Source: Bacillus sp. SJS (GTDB taxonomy: Bacteria; Bacillota; Bacilli; Bacillales; Bacillaceae). From it: a stretch of 64,000 nt of DNA. Of this stretch, positions 7,565-15,999 are shown piece by piece. The DNA is taken from positions 175,658-239,657 of the forward strand of contig NZ_JAQV02000022.1 of NCBI RefSeq assembly GCF_000732485.2, in the 5' to 3' direction. The notes under the pieces are model-generated. The model saw nothing but the letters and a program-made list of their open reading frames with translations. It was not told where the DNA came from and made no database searches. Numbering within the stretch: the stretch's first letter is position 1; each line of letters begins with the position of its first letter. The position numbers were made by a program, and so were the translations under genes.

Positions 7565-8965
7565 ATGACGACTATAAAATCGAAAAAGCTGGGCTTGATG
7601 GGGTTGTCCCTTATCAGCATTAATGCGATTCTCGGATTGAAGAACATTCCGTTTGCCTCTACGATCGGGCCATCGGCGATTGTCTTCTGGATCGCGGCAG
7701 CTTTCCTATATTTCATTCCTATCAGCTTAATCGTGGCCGAGCTTTCGACCACCTACCCGGACCAGGGCGGGATCAGCGCCTGGGTGAAGCGGGCGTTTGG
7801 CGAAAAGGCGAGCTTCCTCGCCGGCTGGTTTTTCTGGGTCGCAAACTTTACGTATTATCCATCGCTCCTGATCGGTATTACCGTCAATCTGGCGTACGCG
7901 ATCAATCAGCAGCAAATTATGGACAGCACGTGGACGACGAACATCATCTCTATCGTGATTTTCTGGCTCATTACACTCTTGACGCTAAAAGGAACGCGGA
8001 TGAGTGAGAAGCTTGCATCATTTGGTGCGCCGCTTGGCGTTGTCGTTCCCGCTCTTCTCATTTTCGGATTCGGAATTGCGAGCCTTGTCAGTGGACAGCC
8101 TTCTGCAACACCGTTCTCTGCAGAATCCGTTATGCCGAATTCTGTTTCCTTTGATACAATCATGTTTTTATCAACGCTGATGTTCGCTTTTTCAGGTATG
8201 GAGATGCTTGGAACGATTGCGGAAGACGTAAAGAATCCGCAAAAAACGTTCCCGAAAGCGATTTTCTTCACATCCGCCATCATTGCCGTTATTTACATCA
8301 TGGCAACAGTCGCGTTCCAGTTTGTGATTCAAATTACACCGGATCAGACGGCGAATGCGCTGTACCTGTTCGCAGATAAAGTGACCGCTCAGTTTAATCT
8401 GCCGTTTAGCTTATCCCAGCTGTTGGGTATCTGCTTCGTCATTGCGGTTGTCGGATCGCTGTCCTTCCTGATCCTGAATCCAAGCGTCATGATGTACGAA
8501 AGCGGCAAAAAGGTTCTGCCGAAGGCGCTGCTGAAAATCAACAAAGACAAAATGCCGGTGAACCTGATTCTCTGGCAGGCAGCAGGCGTTACGGTTATCC
8601 TCTTATTCTCTGCTTTTATCCCGACGATTTCTGCTGCCTTGAACATGCTGATTCTGATGGCGACACTTGCCTTCTTTATCCCGTATCTGTTCCTCATCTC
8701 CGCTTATGTGAAGCTGCGGATGACAGATAAGACAGCTGTACGTCCGTTTAAAATCAAGCACAATGCGGCAGCATACATCGTCGCTGGGGTAGGATTGCTT
8801 TCTGTTGTCGGTACGATTGTGCTGACCCTGATTCCTTCAACAGATACGACCGTTTCCGAATATGCGCCGATGGTGATCGGTCCTGTGCTGTTTATCATCC
8901 TTGGATTGGTCTTTTATAAAGTTGGAATTAAAGAGAAGAAGACTGAATACAAGAAAGCAAGCTAA
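7565..8965 (+). CDS. APC-superfamily amino acid permease
   Basis: A 466-residue polytopic membrane protein with about 12 transmembrane helices. MGLSLISINAILGLKNIPF is the first helix motif of the glutamate/GABA-antiporter-like APC branch, and YPDQGGISAWVKRAFG is the conserved loop after helix 2. It transports amino acids or similar amines by proton or exchange coupling; the substrate cannot be read from the sequence. It is a single gene with its own -10 (TATAAT 7514-7519) and a terminator just after the stop. Confidence 0.85.
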   Translation: MTTIKSKKLGLMGLSLISINAILGLKNIPFASTIGPSAIVFWIAAAFLYFIPISLIVAELSTTYPDQGGISAWVKRAFGEKASFLAGWFFWVANFTYYPSLLIGITVNLAYAINQQQIMDSTWTTNIISIVIFWLITLLTLKGTRMSEKLASFGAPLGVVVPALLIFGFGIASLVSGQPSATPFSAESVMPNSVSFDTIMFLSTLMFAFSGMEMLGTIAEDVKNPQKTFPKAIFFTSAIIAVIYIMATVAFQFVIQITPDQTANALYLFADKVTAQFNLPFSLSQLLGICFVIAVVGSLSFLILNPSVMMYESGKKVLPKALLKINKDKMPVNLILWQAAGVTVILLFSAFIPTISAALNMLILMATLAFFIPYLFLISAYVKLRMTDKTAVRPFKIKHNAAAYIVAGVGLLSVVGTIVLTLIPSTDTTVSEYAPMVIGPVLFIILGLVFYKVGIKEKKTEYKKAS

Positions 8966-8967
8966 CC

Positions 8968-8994
8968 TGGAGTGCCTATATGGCACTCTTTTTT
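8968..8994 (+). terminator. Terminator after the APC permease
   Basis: GAGTGCC (8970-8976) pairs with GGCACTC (8982-8988), followed by eight T. Confidence 0.9.
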
Positions 8995-9102
8995 TTGCCG
9001 TATGTAAATCACCCCCTTTGAAAACATACATATGTTAACCAAATGATACCAGCATGTAACATAAAGTTTGTATAATAAACCAATCAGCAAGGGAGGGATA
9101 GA

Positions 9103-9561
9103 ATGATTCAAATAGAAGCACTTGGAGCAGAAAACCTGACAGAGGGAGATCGTTTCCTTACGTATTTAAACGGCGACACAAGGTTTGTTTTTACATACGA
9201 GGCAAAATCGGTGCAATTTTTGACTGAGGTCTCAAAGACGGTGATTTATGATGTGGCGATGAAGCTGATCCGTAAATTTGAATCATTTAAGGTCACGCCG
9301 TTCGGAGTCGAGTCTGAGAATGTTATCGCTTTTCAGTTCAGCCCTGACAGGAGCAGAGTCGATATCAAAAAAATGCCCTCAGAGTCACTTAATACGATTG
9401 AGGAGACGTCGTTTCCGGCACCGGTTTTCTTCAAAGAGTTTTCGCTCGCCTATGAACATTTCCTTAAGCCGTTAGCCAAAGCACAAAAGGAAGAGGATGA
9501 GATTCCGAGAGAAGTGGTTCAAATGAGGGAAATTCTTGATTTGCTGAAAGAACAGGCGTAA
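9103..9561 (+). CDS. Conserved-looking protein of unknown function, 152 aa
   Basis: A soluble acidic protein with no recognised family, signal peptide or membrane segment. It starts MIQIEALGAENLTEGDRFLT after a strong AGGGAGGGA ribosome site, has a predicted mixed alpha/beta N-terminal part and a C-terminal helix (VVQMREILDLLKEQ). A TATAAT lies at 9071-9076. It stands alone between two terminators, convergent with dgkB. The ribosome site and codon use make a real gene likely. Confidence 0.75.
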   Translation: MIQIEALGAENLTEGDRFLTYLNGDTRFVFTYEAKSVQFLTEVSKTVIYDVAMKLIRKFESFKVTPFGVESENVIAFQFSPDRSRVDIKKMPSESLNTIEETSFPAPVFFKEFSLAYEHFLKPLAKAQKEEDEIPREVVQMREILDLLKEQA

Positions 9562-9594
9562 AAAAAAGCAGACCCCGATCGGTCTGCTTTTTCA
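9561..9594. terminator. Bidirectional terminator between the 152-aa gene and dgkB
   Basis: AGCAGACC (9567-9574) pairs with GGTCTGCT (9581-9588), with an A run before and a T run after, so it serves both convergent genes. Confidence 0.9.
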
Positions 9595-10575
9595 CTGCTC
9601 TTCTTTTTGCTTTTCTTCCGAACTCACAGGCTGAGATACTTCCTCTTCCTGCTCTTCAGCGGAAGGCTCAGACATTTCATGCGCCTTTTCCTTAGACATG
9701 ATGATGTCGAGGTGGCGATAAAGGTTTTCAAATTCTGCCGGCAAAAGCCCACCGTATTCTCCATCCAGGTTGAGCTGCATTTTATCCTTCGTCGTAACCT
9801 TCACGCGGCTCGCCTTCGTATAAATGACGTGCTCATCATTCATGTGCTCCCCGCGGAGCGCCAATGAAGCAACCCGGATGAATTCGGCGAGGTTCGCCTT
9901 TTTCAGGATGAGGAGGTCGAACAATCCATCGTTGAGCTTGGAATCTGGTGCCAGTTTTTCAAATCCGCCCACAGAATTAGTAAGAGACACTAAGAACAGC
10001 ATGACTTCTCCTTGGAAAAGCTTGCCGTCATATTCAATCTCCACCTCTGTCGGACGAATGGAAGGCAGCATTTCCATCCCCTTTAAGTAATAGGCCAGCT
10101 GTCCAAGCATTGTTTTCAGCTTGCTTGGCACTTCATAGGTCAGCTCGGTAAGCTTCCCGCCGCCAGCGATATTAATGAAATGGGTATCGTTTACACGTCC
10201 AATATCAATCGGAATGGCAACTCCATCCACCAGCATGTCGACCGCTGCCAGTACATCGTTCAGCGGAAGCGCAATTGCACGGGCAAAGTCATTTGTCGTA
10301 CCGACCGGAATAATCCCGAGTTCCGGACGCTTGTCAAAACGGGCAATTCCGTTTACCACTTCATTGACTGTGCCATCCCCGCCGGCTGCAACGACAAGAT
10401 CAAAGCCGCGTTCTGCAGCAAGCTTCGCCGCCTGAACCGCATCTCCTTCACATGTTGTAGCATGACAGGATGTTTCATAGCCTGCATTTTCAAACTTTGC
10501 TAACACTTCCGGCAAATGGCGCTTGAACGCTTCCCTTCCGGAGGTTGGATTATAAATAATTCTCGCTCTTTTCAT
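9592..10575 (-). CDS. dgkB: Diacylglycerol kinase DgkB
   Basis: A 327-residue soluble lipid kinase of the YegS/DgkB family that phosphorylates diacylglycerol released during lipoteichoic acid synthesis, returning it as phosphatidic acid. Seen: RIIYNPTSGRE at the N-terminus, the catalytic-domain motif VVAAGGDGTVNEVVNGI (about 62-78), GIIPVGTTNDFARA (about 90-103) and INIAGGG. The last ~35 residues form an acidic Glu/Ser/Gln-rich tail (AEEQEEEVSQPVSSEEK), an addition to the usual ~300-residue length. In Bacillus it follows gatB; here about 14 kb of other genes lie between them. Confidence 0.93.
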   Translation of the reverse strand: MKRARIIYNPTSGREAFKRHLPEVLAKFENAGYETSCHATTCEGDAVQAAKLAAERGFDLVVAAGGDGTVNEVVNGIARFDKRPELGIIPVGTTNDFARAIALPLNDVLAAVDMLVDGVAIPIDIGRVNDTHFINIAGGGKLTELTYEVPSKLKTMLGQLAYYLKGMEMLPSIRPTEVEIEYDGKLFQGEVMLFLVSLTNSVGGFEKLAPDSKLNDGLFDLLILKKANLAEFIRVASLALRGEHMNDEHVIYTKASRVKVTTKDKMQLNLDGEYGGLLPAEFENLYRHLDIIMSKEKAHEMSEPSAEEQEEEVSQPVSSEEKQKEEQ

Positions 10576-10928
10576 TCCCCATCATCCTATACGTTATTTC
10601 TTCGTACCATTGTTGTGCTTCATTCAGTCTACCACTTTTGATGCAGACCTTCAATCAGCCCGCCCTTATAAAGTCCCCTAAATACTGGTTTTCGAAACCA
10701 CTCCTGGTAAAAAACCAAAGGGAATCTTTCTTATCCATTTCTAAGCAAAAGTTCAACGTAATCCTTTAGAATTCGCTGCGGCCTTTCTTTTACTATTTCT
10801 GTTAAACTTGGCTGGCGTTCGCTTACCCTTGCTCAGGCCGCTCAAGTTTTCCGCTCAAGCAACAGGTAATAAGTTAATACTTGCATACAGAGAAATCCAT
10901 ATTAATAGAGGTTTTCCGATTAAAGCAT
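10576..10928. other. Intergenic region with a possible gene remnant
   Basis: No intact gene. On the minus strand 10731-10833 is open and reads SERQPSLTEIVKERPQRILK and onward to a stop, protein-like in composition but without a start codon or ribosome site and with stop codons directly upstream. This may be the end of a decayed gene. No clear terminator or operator was found. Confidence 0.4.
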
Positions 10929-11396
10929 TTAATTATACTTAACGATTGTTGTAATCCCGTATTCTGTTAAATAATTTTTATGACTCAGCTCTTCAGCCCA
11001 TTTTTTAGGATTCAGCTGATACGTTCCATATTTATCTTGATATGTAAAACTGCCGGCGTTAATTTCAATCGGTTCAGGCTTATCCATTAATCTTCTCTCA
11101 TAATACTCAAAGTTGTGCTGATTGGGTAAATGCAATAGCTCCAACACATCTCCTTCTTCCATATATTTTTCAAGATATAGTAAAAACAATGAATTATCAG
11201 CACCTGAGATTTCATAAATGTATGGCAAGGTAAAGATCCCTTTCACCCAGTCACCCCATCCATCCTCATCCACTTCACTCGCCCATAATCCCATAAAATC
11301 CTCCATCCGTTCAAAAACAGTGCGATGATTATACTCCTTGATTTCATCCGGTATGATAAATGGTTTGGATGATGCCAGGAATGTAATTTCAGACAT
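10929..11396 (-). CDS. Hypothetical protein, 155 aa
   Basis: A soluble protein rich in aromatic and acidic residues, beginning MSEITFLASSKPFIIPDEIK. The ATG at 11396 is preceded by AAAGGGGGGTGTGA, a strong ribosome site. No catalytic motif, signal peptide or membrane helix was recognised; WASEVDEDGWGDWVKGIFTL is the most distinctive segment. It stands alone between two gene-poor stretches. The function is unknown. Confidence 0.7.
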   Translation of the reverse strand: MSEITFLASSKPFIIPDEIKEYNHRTVFERMEDFMGLWASEVDEDGWGDWVKGIFTLPYIYEISGADNSLFLLYLEKYMEEGDVLELLHLPNQHNFEYYERRLMDKPEPIEINAGSFTYQDKYGTYQLNPKKWAEELSHKNYLTEYGITTIVKYN

Positions 11397-11469
11397 ATCA
11401 CACCCCCCTTTTCAATTATCCTATTGATTAATCATTATATTAAATTTGAAGAATACAAACTATCAAGCT

Positions 11470-11506
11470 AAAAGAAAAGACAGCCGGCCGGTGAAGGCTG
11501 CTGTCT
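11470..11506 (-). terminator. Terminator after the ABC-2-type membrane protein
   Basis: On the minus strand AGACAGC (from 11506) pairs with GCTGTCT (ending 11478), followed by TTTTCTTTT. It is about 120 bases past the stop of the membrane-protein gene; no closer hairpin with a T run was seen. Confidence 0.6.
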
Positions 11507-11627
11507 GGGTCTTGAGGCTGAACAGAAGATCTATTGAGGATAAATTCTAGTTTTTGCACCGTTTTACCGGCTCAGTCTTTTTATCGGCCCTATCATTCGT
11601 TCTTTTACCCTTTTGCCTATTTTTTTC

Positions 11628-12818
11628 TTAATTTTCTGCTGCCGTTTGTCCTTTTGAAACCGGCTGTTTCTTCAGTCCCTTCACCATCGACACAGCCATA
11701 ACAGCAAAAGCACCAAGACCAATCATTCCAAGGATCCAGCGCTGCTCTTCAAATCCATTGCCGCCGAAGAAGAATAGACTGCGGAATCCTTCCACGCTGT
11801 GAGTGAATGGAATCCATGATAGAAGCCATGTTCTGGTTGCTTCCGGCAGGAATTCGGGTGCCAGGCTTAAAACCGGGCTTGAGAAGAAGAACAATAGGAT
11901 AAGAATTGGCATTGCACCAAATCCGATCCAGTTAAGAAGCGCTCCCTGCATAAGGAAGAACATGAATGCCGTGAAAACCATAAATCCGTATGCAGCGGCG
12001 AAGTCCGGCACATCAAGCCCTAGAATTCCCGTTGCAATCGATAGAATGATGAGCGAGTTCATCGCTGTAAAGATGAGACCTGCGATCAGCTGGCCTGTGA
12101 TGAAACCTGGTGTAATCCGGTTTTCCGACGCCTTTTTCATCGTCAGGAAAATGATTATAGAGCTGATGATCGTTGTCAGCCAAAGGATTTGAGTCATCAT
12201 CGCCGGAGAGTTCCCTCCGCCGTTATTCTCCCCTACCTTATTCACCGTTTCCGATTTGAGCTGGATTGGATTGGCAAGCAAACTCGCCTGTTCAGGAGAA
12301 ATCATTTTTCCCTGTGCTTTAATCGGGGCAATCATTTGCTCGCGAATTTGTCCGTTAACCCCTGCAAACACTTTATCCATAATGGATCCAACGCTGTTCG
12401 CTGCGTTCAGATTTTTCCCCTGATTGAGAATCAGTTTAGCCTCTGCCTGAACTGGCTTCGGGGACTGAATAGACGCGGCTTTTTGAGAAAGATCAGCTGG
12501 AAGAATGAGTGCCGCATAATAGGTCCGGTCGTTCAGTCCGTCTTTCGCCGTTTTTTCATCCTTTACTACCGACCATTTAAAAGGCAAATCTTTATTGCGT
12601 GTCAGTTTGTCCTCGAGCTGTTTCCCTATTTCAAGTTTTTGACCGGTTGGAAGCTGGACGCCTTCATCCTGGACAACAATAGCGACAGGCAAGTCTTTTG
12701 GAGCCGGGTTCACTACCGACCCAAGGAAGGCAAAAGTAAAAATAAGAGCTGCTGCTGCAAGACCTGCAAGTCCTCCCCAAAACATCCGCTGGGTAAAAAA
12801 CCTTTTGAGTACGTTCAT
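11628..12818 (-). CDS. ABC-2/YhgE-Pip-like membrane protein, probable export permease
   Basis: A 396-residue membrane protein. One N-terminal helix (about 13-34) is followed by a large extracellular domain (about 35-205, starting NPAPKDLPVAIVVQDEGVQL) and five C-terminal helices, with LSWIPFTHSVEGFRSLFFFGG before the last one. This plan is that of the YhgE/Pip and DUF3533 ABC-2-type group, used in export of small molecules or surface polymers. No ATPase gene is adjacent. It is divergent from a TetR regulator that very likely controls it. The start at 12818 has a GGAGGTAG ribosome site. The substrate is unknown. Confidence 0.8.
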   Translation of the reverse strand: MNVLKRFFTQRMFWGGLAGLAAAALIFTFAFLGSVVNPAPKDLPVAIVVQDEGVQLPTGQKLEIGKQLEDKLTRNKDLPFKWSVVKDEKTAKDGLNDRTYYAALILPADLSQKAASIQSPKPVQAEAKLILNQGKNLNAANSVGSIMDKVFAGVNGQIREQMIAPIKAQGKMISPEQASLLANPIQLKSETVNKVGENNGGGNSPAMMTQILWLTTIISSIIIFLTMKKASENRITPGFITGQLIAGLIFTAMNSLIILSIATGILGLDVPDFAAAYGFMVFTAFMFFLMQGALLNWIGFGAMPILILLFFFSSPVLSLAPEFLPEATRTWLLSWIPFTHSVEGFRSLFFFGGNGFEEQRWILGMIGLGAFAVMAVSMVKGLKKQPVSKGQTAAEN

Positions 12819-12849
12819 TGGTCTACCTCCTGATTATAATCGACAGTTT

Positions 12850-12900
12850 GTCTTTTATCTTACATACTGTACATAAAACATGGTATTCTAGATAGGAGAT
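12850..12900. promoter_or_regulatory. Probable divergent promoter/operator region for the TetR pair
   Basis: Between the divergent starts an imperfect palindrome ATACTGT-ACATAAAAC-ATGGTAT (about 12865-12887) may be the TetR site. The arms match at only 5 of 7 positions, so this is tentative. Confidence 0.3.
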
Positions 12901-12987
12901 CGTTACAATCATCAAAAACATACACTTTGCCGGATAAACAACATATTGAGATAAATTGTTCATTAAAAATTTCATGGAGGATTTCAT

Positions 12988-13605
12988 ATGTCGAGCAAAA
13001 CCGATTTACGGGTCATCCGCACCCGGAAAATGATCAAGGATGCCTTTATCCAGCTTGTGACGGAAAAAGGCTTCGATACGATGACGATCCATGATATTAC
13101 CGAAAAAGCTATGATAAACCGGGGCACGTTCTATCTGCATTATCAGGATAAATTTGATTTGATGGAGAAGCTGACAGAAGACATACTTGGGGATGTAATC
13201 GGCAACATCAATCCCTCCTTGCATTTGATCGACGGAAAGCTGCATACCGGCAACTTAAAGGTTTCGATAGCCTCTGTTTTTGAAGCCATCTCCAGCCATA
13301 CTGACTTTTTCCAGGCGATGCTTGGAGGAAAAGGAAGCCAGGATTTCTCTCATAAAATGCTTGGAATTATTAAAGGGCGCTTCGATTCCGAATATTCAAA
13401 GGCTGGGCTAAAGGAAGAAAACATGCTTCTGCCAAGAGAGCTCATCCTCACATTTATTTCGTCTGCCTGCAACGGAATGATGATCTGGTGGCTGCAAAAC
13501 GGGATGGTCTATTCACCGGCATATATGGCAAACAGCATCGTCACAATCATGACCAATGGACCGGCCCGCTGCTTTGGGGTGGAGATTATACAGGAAGACA
13601 AGTGA
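12988..13605 (+). CDS. TetR-family transcriptional regulator
   Basis: A 205-residue regulator. The N-terminal helix-turn-helix (residues about 8-55: RTRKMIKDAFIQLVTEKGFD, then TIHDITEKAMINRGTFYLHY) is typical of TetR proteins, and the C-terminal part is the ligand-binding/dimer domain. ATG 12988 follows an ATGGAGGATTT ribosome site. It is divergent from the ABC-2-like membrane protein, the common arrangement for a drug-responsive repressor and its efflux target. The ligand is unknown. Confidence 0.9.
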   Translation: MSSKTDLRVIRTRKMIKDAFIQLVTEKGFDTMTIHDITEKAMINRGTFYLHYQDKFDLMEKLTEDILGDVIGNINPSLHLIDGKLHTGNLKVSIASVFEAISSHTDFFQAMLGGKGSQDFSHKMLGIIKGRFDSEYSKAGLKEENMLLPRELILTFISSACNGMMIWWLQNGMVYSPAYMANSIVTIMTNGPARCFGVEIIQEDK

Positions 13606-13607
13606 AT

Positions 13608-13638
13608 GGAAAAAGCATCAGGTGGCTGATGCTTTTTT
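13608..13638. terminator. Bidirectional terminator between tetR and the 155-aa membrane protein
   Basis: AGCATCAG (13614-13621) pairs with CTGATGCT (13626-13633), with A and T runs on either side. Confidence 0.9.
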
Positions 13639-14085
13639 GCTGCGGTATTTAACATTCGTGAGGGCAATAAGAGGACTGCCGATAATCGTCGGCAAAAACC
13701 AGATCCAGAGAATCGGAATGCCTTGAAAAAAAGCGATTTTCGGTGCATTTACAACAAGAACCGCTGTAATGACGGCTATGTAAGAGCCAAGCATCCCGCT
13801 GATATGATACCTTAGCCAGTTTTTCCACTTCTTTTTTACGGTCAGGTACCCGATGATGGCAAAAGAGTAGGAAAAGAAGCCGATGTAAAACAGGTACGCA
13901 CTCTCTTCCCAATGCATGATCGCCATGGTTATGGAGCTAAGAAAAATAACCACAAACGAACCGTGATACACCTCACCAAACCAGCTGTGCTTTCCCCTTC
14001 TTTTTTGTGACAGCATGGCTCCGAGCCCGGTTACTAAACAGATAAATCCAGCTGCGATATGAATGATTAAGATTCCAGAAAACAT
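13618..14085 (-). CDS. Integral membrane protein of unknown function, 155 aa
   Basis: Four to five transmembrane helices starting MFSGILIIHIAAGFICLVTG, with His residues near membrane edges (HIAAG, RYHISGMLGSY, KHSWFGEVYHGSF). The His pattern resembles DUF2306-like and other small haem-type membrane proteins, but this is only a resemblance. The ATG is preceded by AGGGGGTGT. The terminator hairpin at 13608-13638 overlaps the last codons. It stands as a single gene. Confidence 0.7.
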   Translation of the reverse strand: MFSGILIIHIAAGFICLVTGLGAMLSQKRRGKHSWFGEVYHGSFVVIFLSSITMAIMHWEESAYLFYIGFFSYSFAIIGYLTVKKKWKNWLRYHISGMLGSYIAVITAVLVVNAPKIAFFQGIPILWIWFLPTIIGSPLIALTNVKYRSKKASAT

Positions 14086-14174
14086 GCCGACACCCCCTAT
14101 TTTCTATTATCATATCATCTTTTTATTGGTAAAATATTCATTATTATCAAAAGAAAAGGCAGGAGATTGATTAA

Positions 14175-14214
14175 AAAAAGCGGGACTCACTATGACGTGA
14201 GTCCCGCTTCTTAT
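14175..14214 (-). terminator. Terminator after the C26 amidotransferase gene
   Basis: A 12-base perfect stem (AGCGGGACTCAC at 14179-14190 with GTGAGTCCCGCT at 14197-14208), followed on the minus strand by TTTTTTTAA. A strong terminator. Confidence 0.9.
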
Positions 14215-14216
14215 TT

Positions 14217-14945
14217 TTACACCTTTTCTTTCGTTGAACATTCTTCCACAAATGAATCAAACAGTCTTTGCATGCTTTCGTATTTCACAGCCATTTCCTC
14301 CGGGTGCCATTGAACAGCAAGGATGGACCAGCTGGAATCTGTGCCTTCTACCGCCTCAATGACGCCGTCCGGTGCTTTGGCCGTAACTTTTAGGTTATCG
14401 GCTACCTTGTCGAGTGCCTGGTGATGCATACTGTTGATGCTGATCTTCGTTTCACCTAAAATTCTGTGCAGCCGGCTTCCCTCTTCTACGTTACATTCAT
14501 GGGTGGCGTTGATTCGGGAACCTTCCTGATGATGCTTGATTCCACCCTCAAGCTGACTGTGAATATCCTGGGTCAGTGTACCCCCAAGCGCCACATTTAA
14601 TGAAGCAATCCCACGGCAGATGGCGAAAATCGGTGTGCGCTGCTTTTCCGCTTCCTTCACAAGCGCGATTTCCGTTTCATCCCGTTCCAAAATGACTTTG
14701 CCGAGCTCCGGATGCGGATTTGCCCCATAGGATTGAGGATCGACATCCTCTCCTCCGCTTAAAAGCAATCCATCAATCGTGTCCATCCAAGCCTTTGCCG
14801 CTTCATCGTTCCCGAGCGGCAGAATAACCGGAATGCCGCCCGCTCTAAGGACGGCTTCCGGATATTTGGCGTGTACGAAGGAATGATCAATTCCGTTCAC
14901 TTCTTTTTGTGATCCTGTTATCCCTATAATCGGTTTGCGTGCCAT
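14217..14945 (-). CDS. Gamma-glutamyl-gamma-aminobutyrate hydrolase-like class I amidotransferase (peptidase C26)
   Basis: A 242-residue class I glutamine-amidotransferase-fold hydrolase. It has KPIIGITGSQ at the N-terminus, GLLLSGGEDVDPQSYG, the nucleophile elbow IFAICRGIASLN with catalytic Cys, and AVQWHPEEM with the catalytic His. Relatives of PuuD cleave gamma-glutamyl bonds, for example in polyamine or glutamate-conjugate breakdown. ATG 14945 has AAAGGAGACGG before it; the frame is open to 14981 but that start lacks a ribosome site. No polyamine pathway genes adjoin, so the substrate is uncertain. Confidence 0.85.
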   Translation of the reverse strand: MARKPIIGITGSQKEVNGIDHSFVHAKYPEAVLRAGGIPVILPLGNDEAAKAWMDTIDGLLLSGGEDVDPQSYGANPHPELGKVILERDETEIALVKEAEKQRTPIFAICRGIASLNVALGGTLTQDIHSQLEGGIKHHQEGSRINATHECNVEEGSRLHRILGETKISINSMHHQALDKVADNLKVTAKAPDGVIEAVEGTDSSWSILAVQWHPEEMAVKYESMQRLFDSFVEECSTKEKV

Positions 14946-15005
14946 AATCCCGTCTCCTTTTTTGTCTGCTACTCTTTTCATACCCTAAATGGAATTTGGC
15001 TACAC

Positions 15006-15905
15006 TTACGCTGTGACCATTTGCCCCCCATTTACATGGAGGGTCTCCCCTGTGACATATCGCGAGTCATCCGAGGCGAGATAAACGTATGCCGCGGCAA
15101 GCTCGAAAGGCTGGGCAGCCCTTTTTGAAGCTGACTGCAGACCAAATTTACTCACCCGGTCTGCGTCAAAGCTAGAGACGGTGAGAGGTGTCCAGACAGG
15201 ACCTGGGGCCACGCTGTTCACCCGGATGCCTTTAGGTATGAGGTTTAATGAAAGAGAACGGGTAAATGAAACAATGGCACCTTTTGTGGCAGAGTAGTCG
15301 ACAAGTTCCTTTTGTCCTTTATAGGCTGTGACAGAAGCTGTGTTTATGATGGATGCTCCCTGTTTCAGATGGGGGACGGCTTCCTTCGCCATATAAAAAT
15401 ACGCATAGATATTGGTTTTGAACGTTTTATCAAATTGCTCGGCGGTAATCTTCAGGAAATCCACCTGTGGATATTGAACCGCGAGATTATTAACTACGAC
15501 ATCAATCTTTCCAAAGGTCTCAAGGGTTTCGGATACAACCATTTCATTCTGCTTCTCTTTCGTTAAGTCCCCAGGAATAAGTAGACAGCGTCTCCCAAAG
15601 GATTCGATTCTCCGCTTTGTCTCCTCCGCATCCTGGTGTTCATTGTAATAAGGAATAACTAAGTCCGCTCCTTCTTTTGCAAAAGCATAGCCCACTGCTC
15701 TTCCGATTCCGCTATCTCCCCCGCTGATGATGGCCGTTTTCCCCTCCAGTTTTCCGCTTCCTATATAATCCAGATTCTCGGAAATCGGCCTCGGGTTCAT
15801 CAAGTATTCAAAGCCCGGCTGCTGGTCCTGAGCTTGAGGCGGGAAGGTCAGCGGCTTTTCTTCACACTCTATTTTCTTGCTGTAATAGGGGTAATATGGG
15901 TACAT
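15006..15905 (-). CDS. Short-chain dehydrogenase/reductase, YhxC/GSP39-like
   Basis: A 299-residue SDR. After an N-terminal extension (MYPYYPYYSKKIECEEK) typical of the Bacillus general-stress SDR group come the nucleotide-binding motif AIISGGDSGIGRAVGYAF, NNLAVQ, INTASVTAY and the catalytic YSATKGA with Tyr and Lys. It catalyses NAD(P)-dependent oxidation or reduction; the substrate is unknown. ATG 15905 is preceded by AGAGGGGATT, and the extension upstream to 15965 lacks a ribosome site. No SigB promoter was recognised. Confidence 0.9.
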   Translation of the reverse strand: MYPYYPYYSKKIECEEKPLTFPPQAQDQQPGFEYLMNPRPISENLDYIGSGKLEGKTAIISGGDSGIGRAVGYAFAKEGADLVIPYYNEHQDAEETKRRIESFGRRCLLIPGDLTKEKQNEMVVSETLETFGKIDVVVNNLAVQYPQVDFLKITAEQFDKTFKTNIYAYFYMAKEAVPHLKQGASIINTASVTAYKGQKELVDYSATKGAIVSFTRSLSLNLIPKGIRVNSVAPGPVWTPLTVSSFDADRVSKFGLQSASKRAAQPFELAAAYVYLASDDSRYVTGETLHVNGGQMVTA

Positions 15906-15967
15906 GCTGAATCCCCTCTCTATCAAACGTCTTTTGCAGTTTATTCCTTGCGGAGCCCGTTTCATTC

Positions 15968-15999
15968 CGCAAAAAAGCCTGACCCGCTGTGAGCCAGAC
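15968..15999 (-). terminator. Terminator after the CorA-like gene
   Basis: On the minus strand AGTCTGGCTC-acagc-GGGTCAGGCT, with G-T wobble pairs, is followed by TTTTTT just after the transporter stop codon. Confidence 0.65.
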
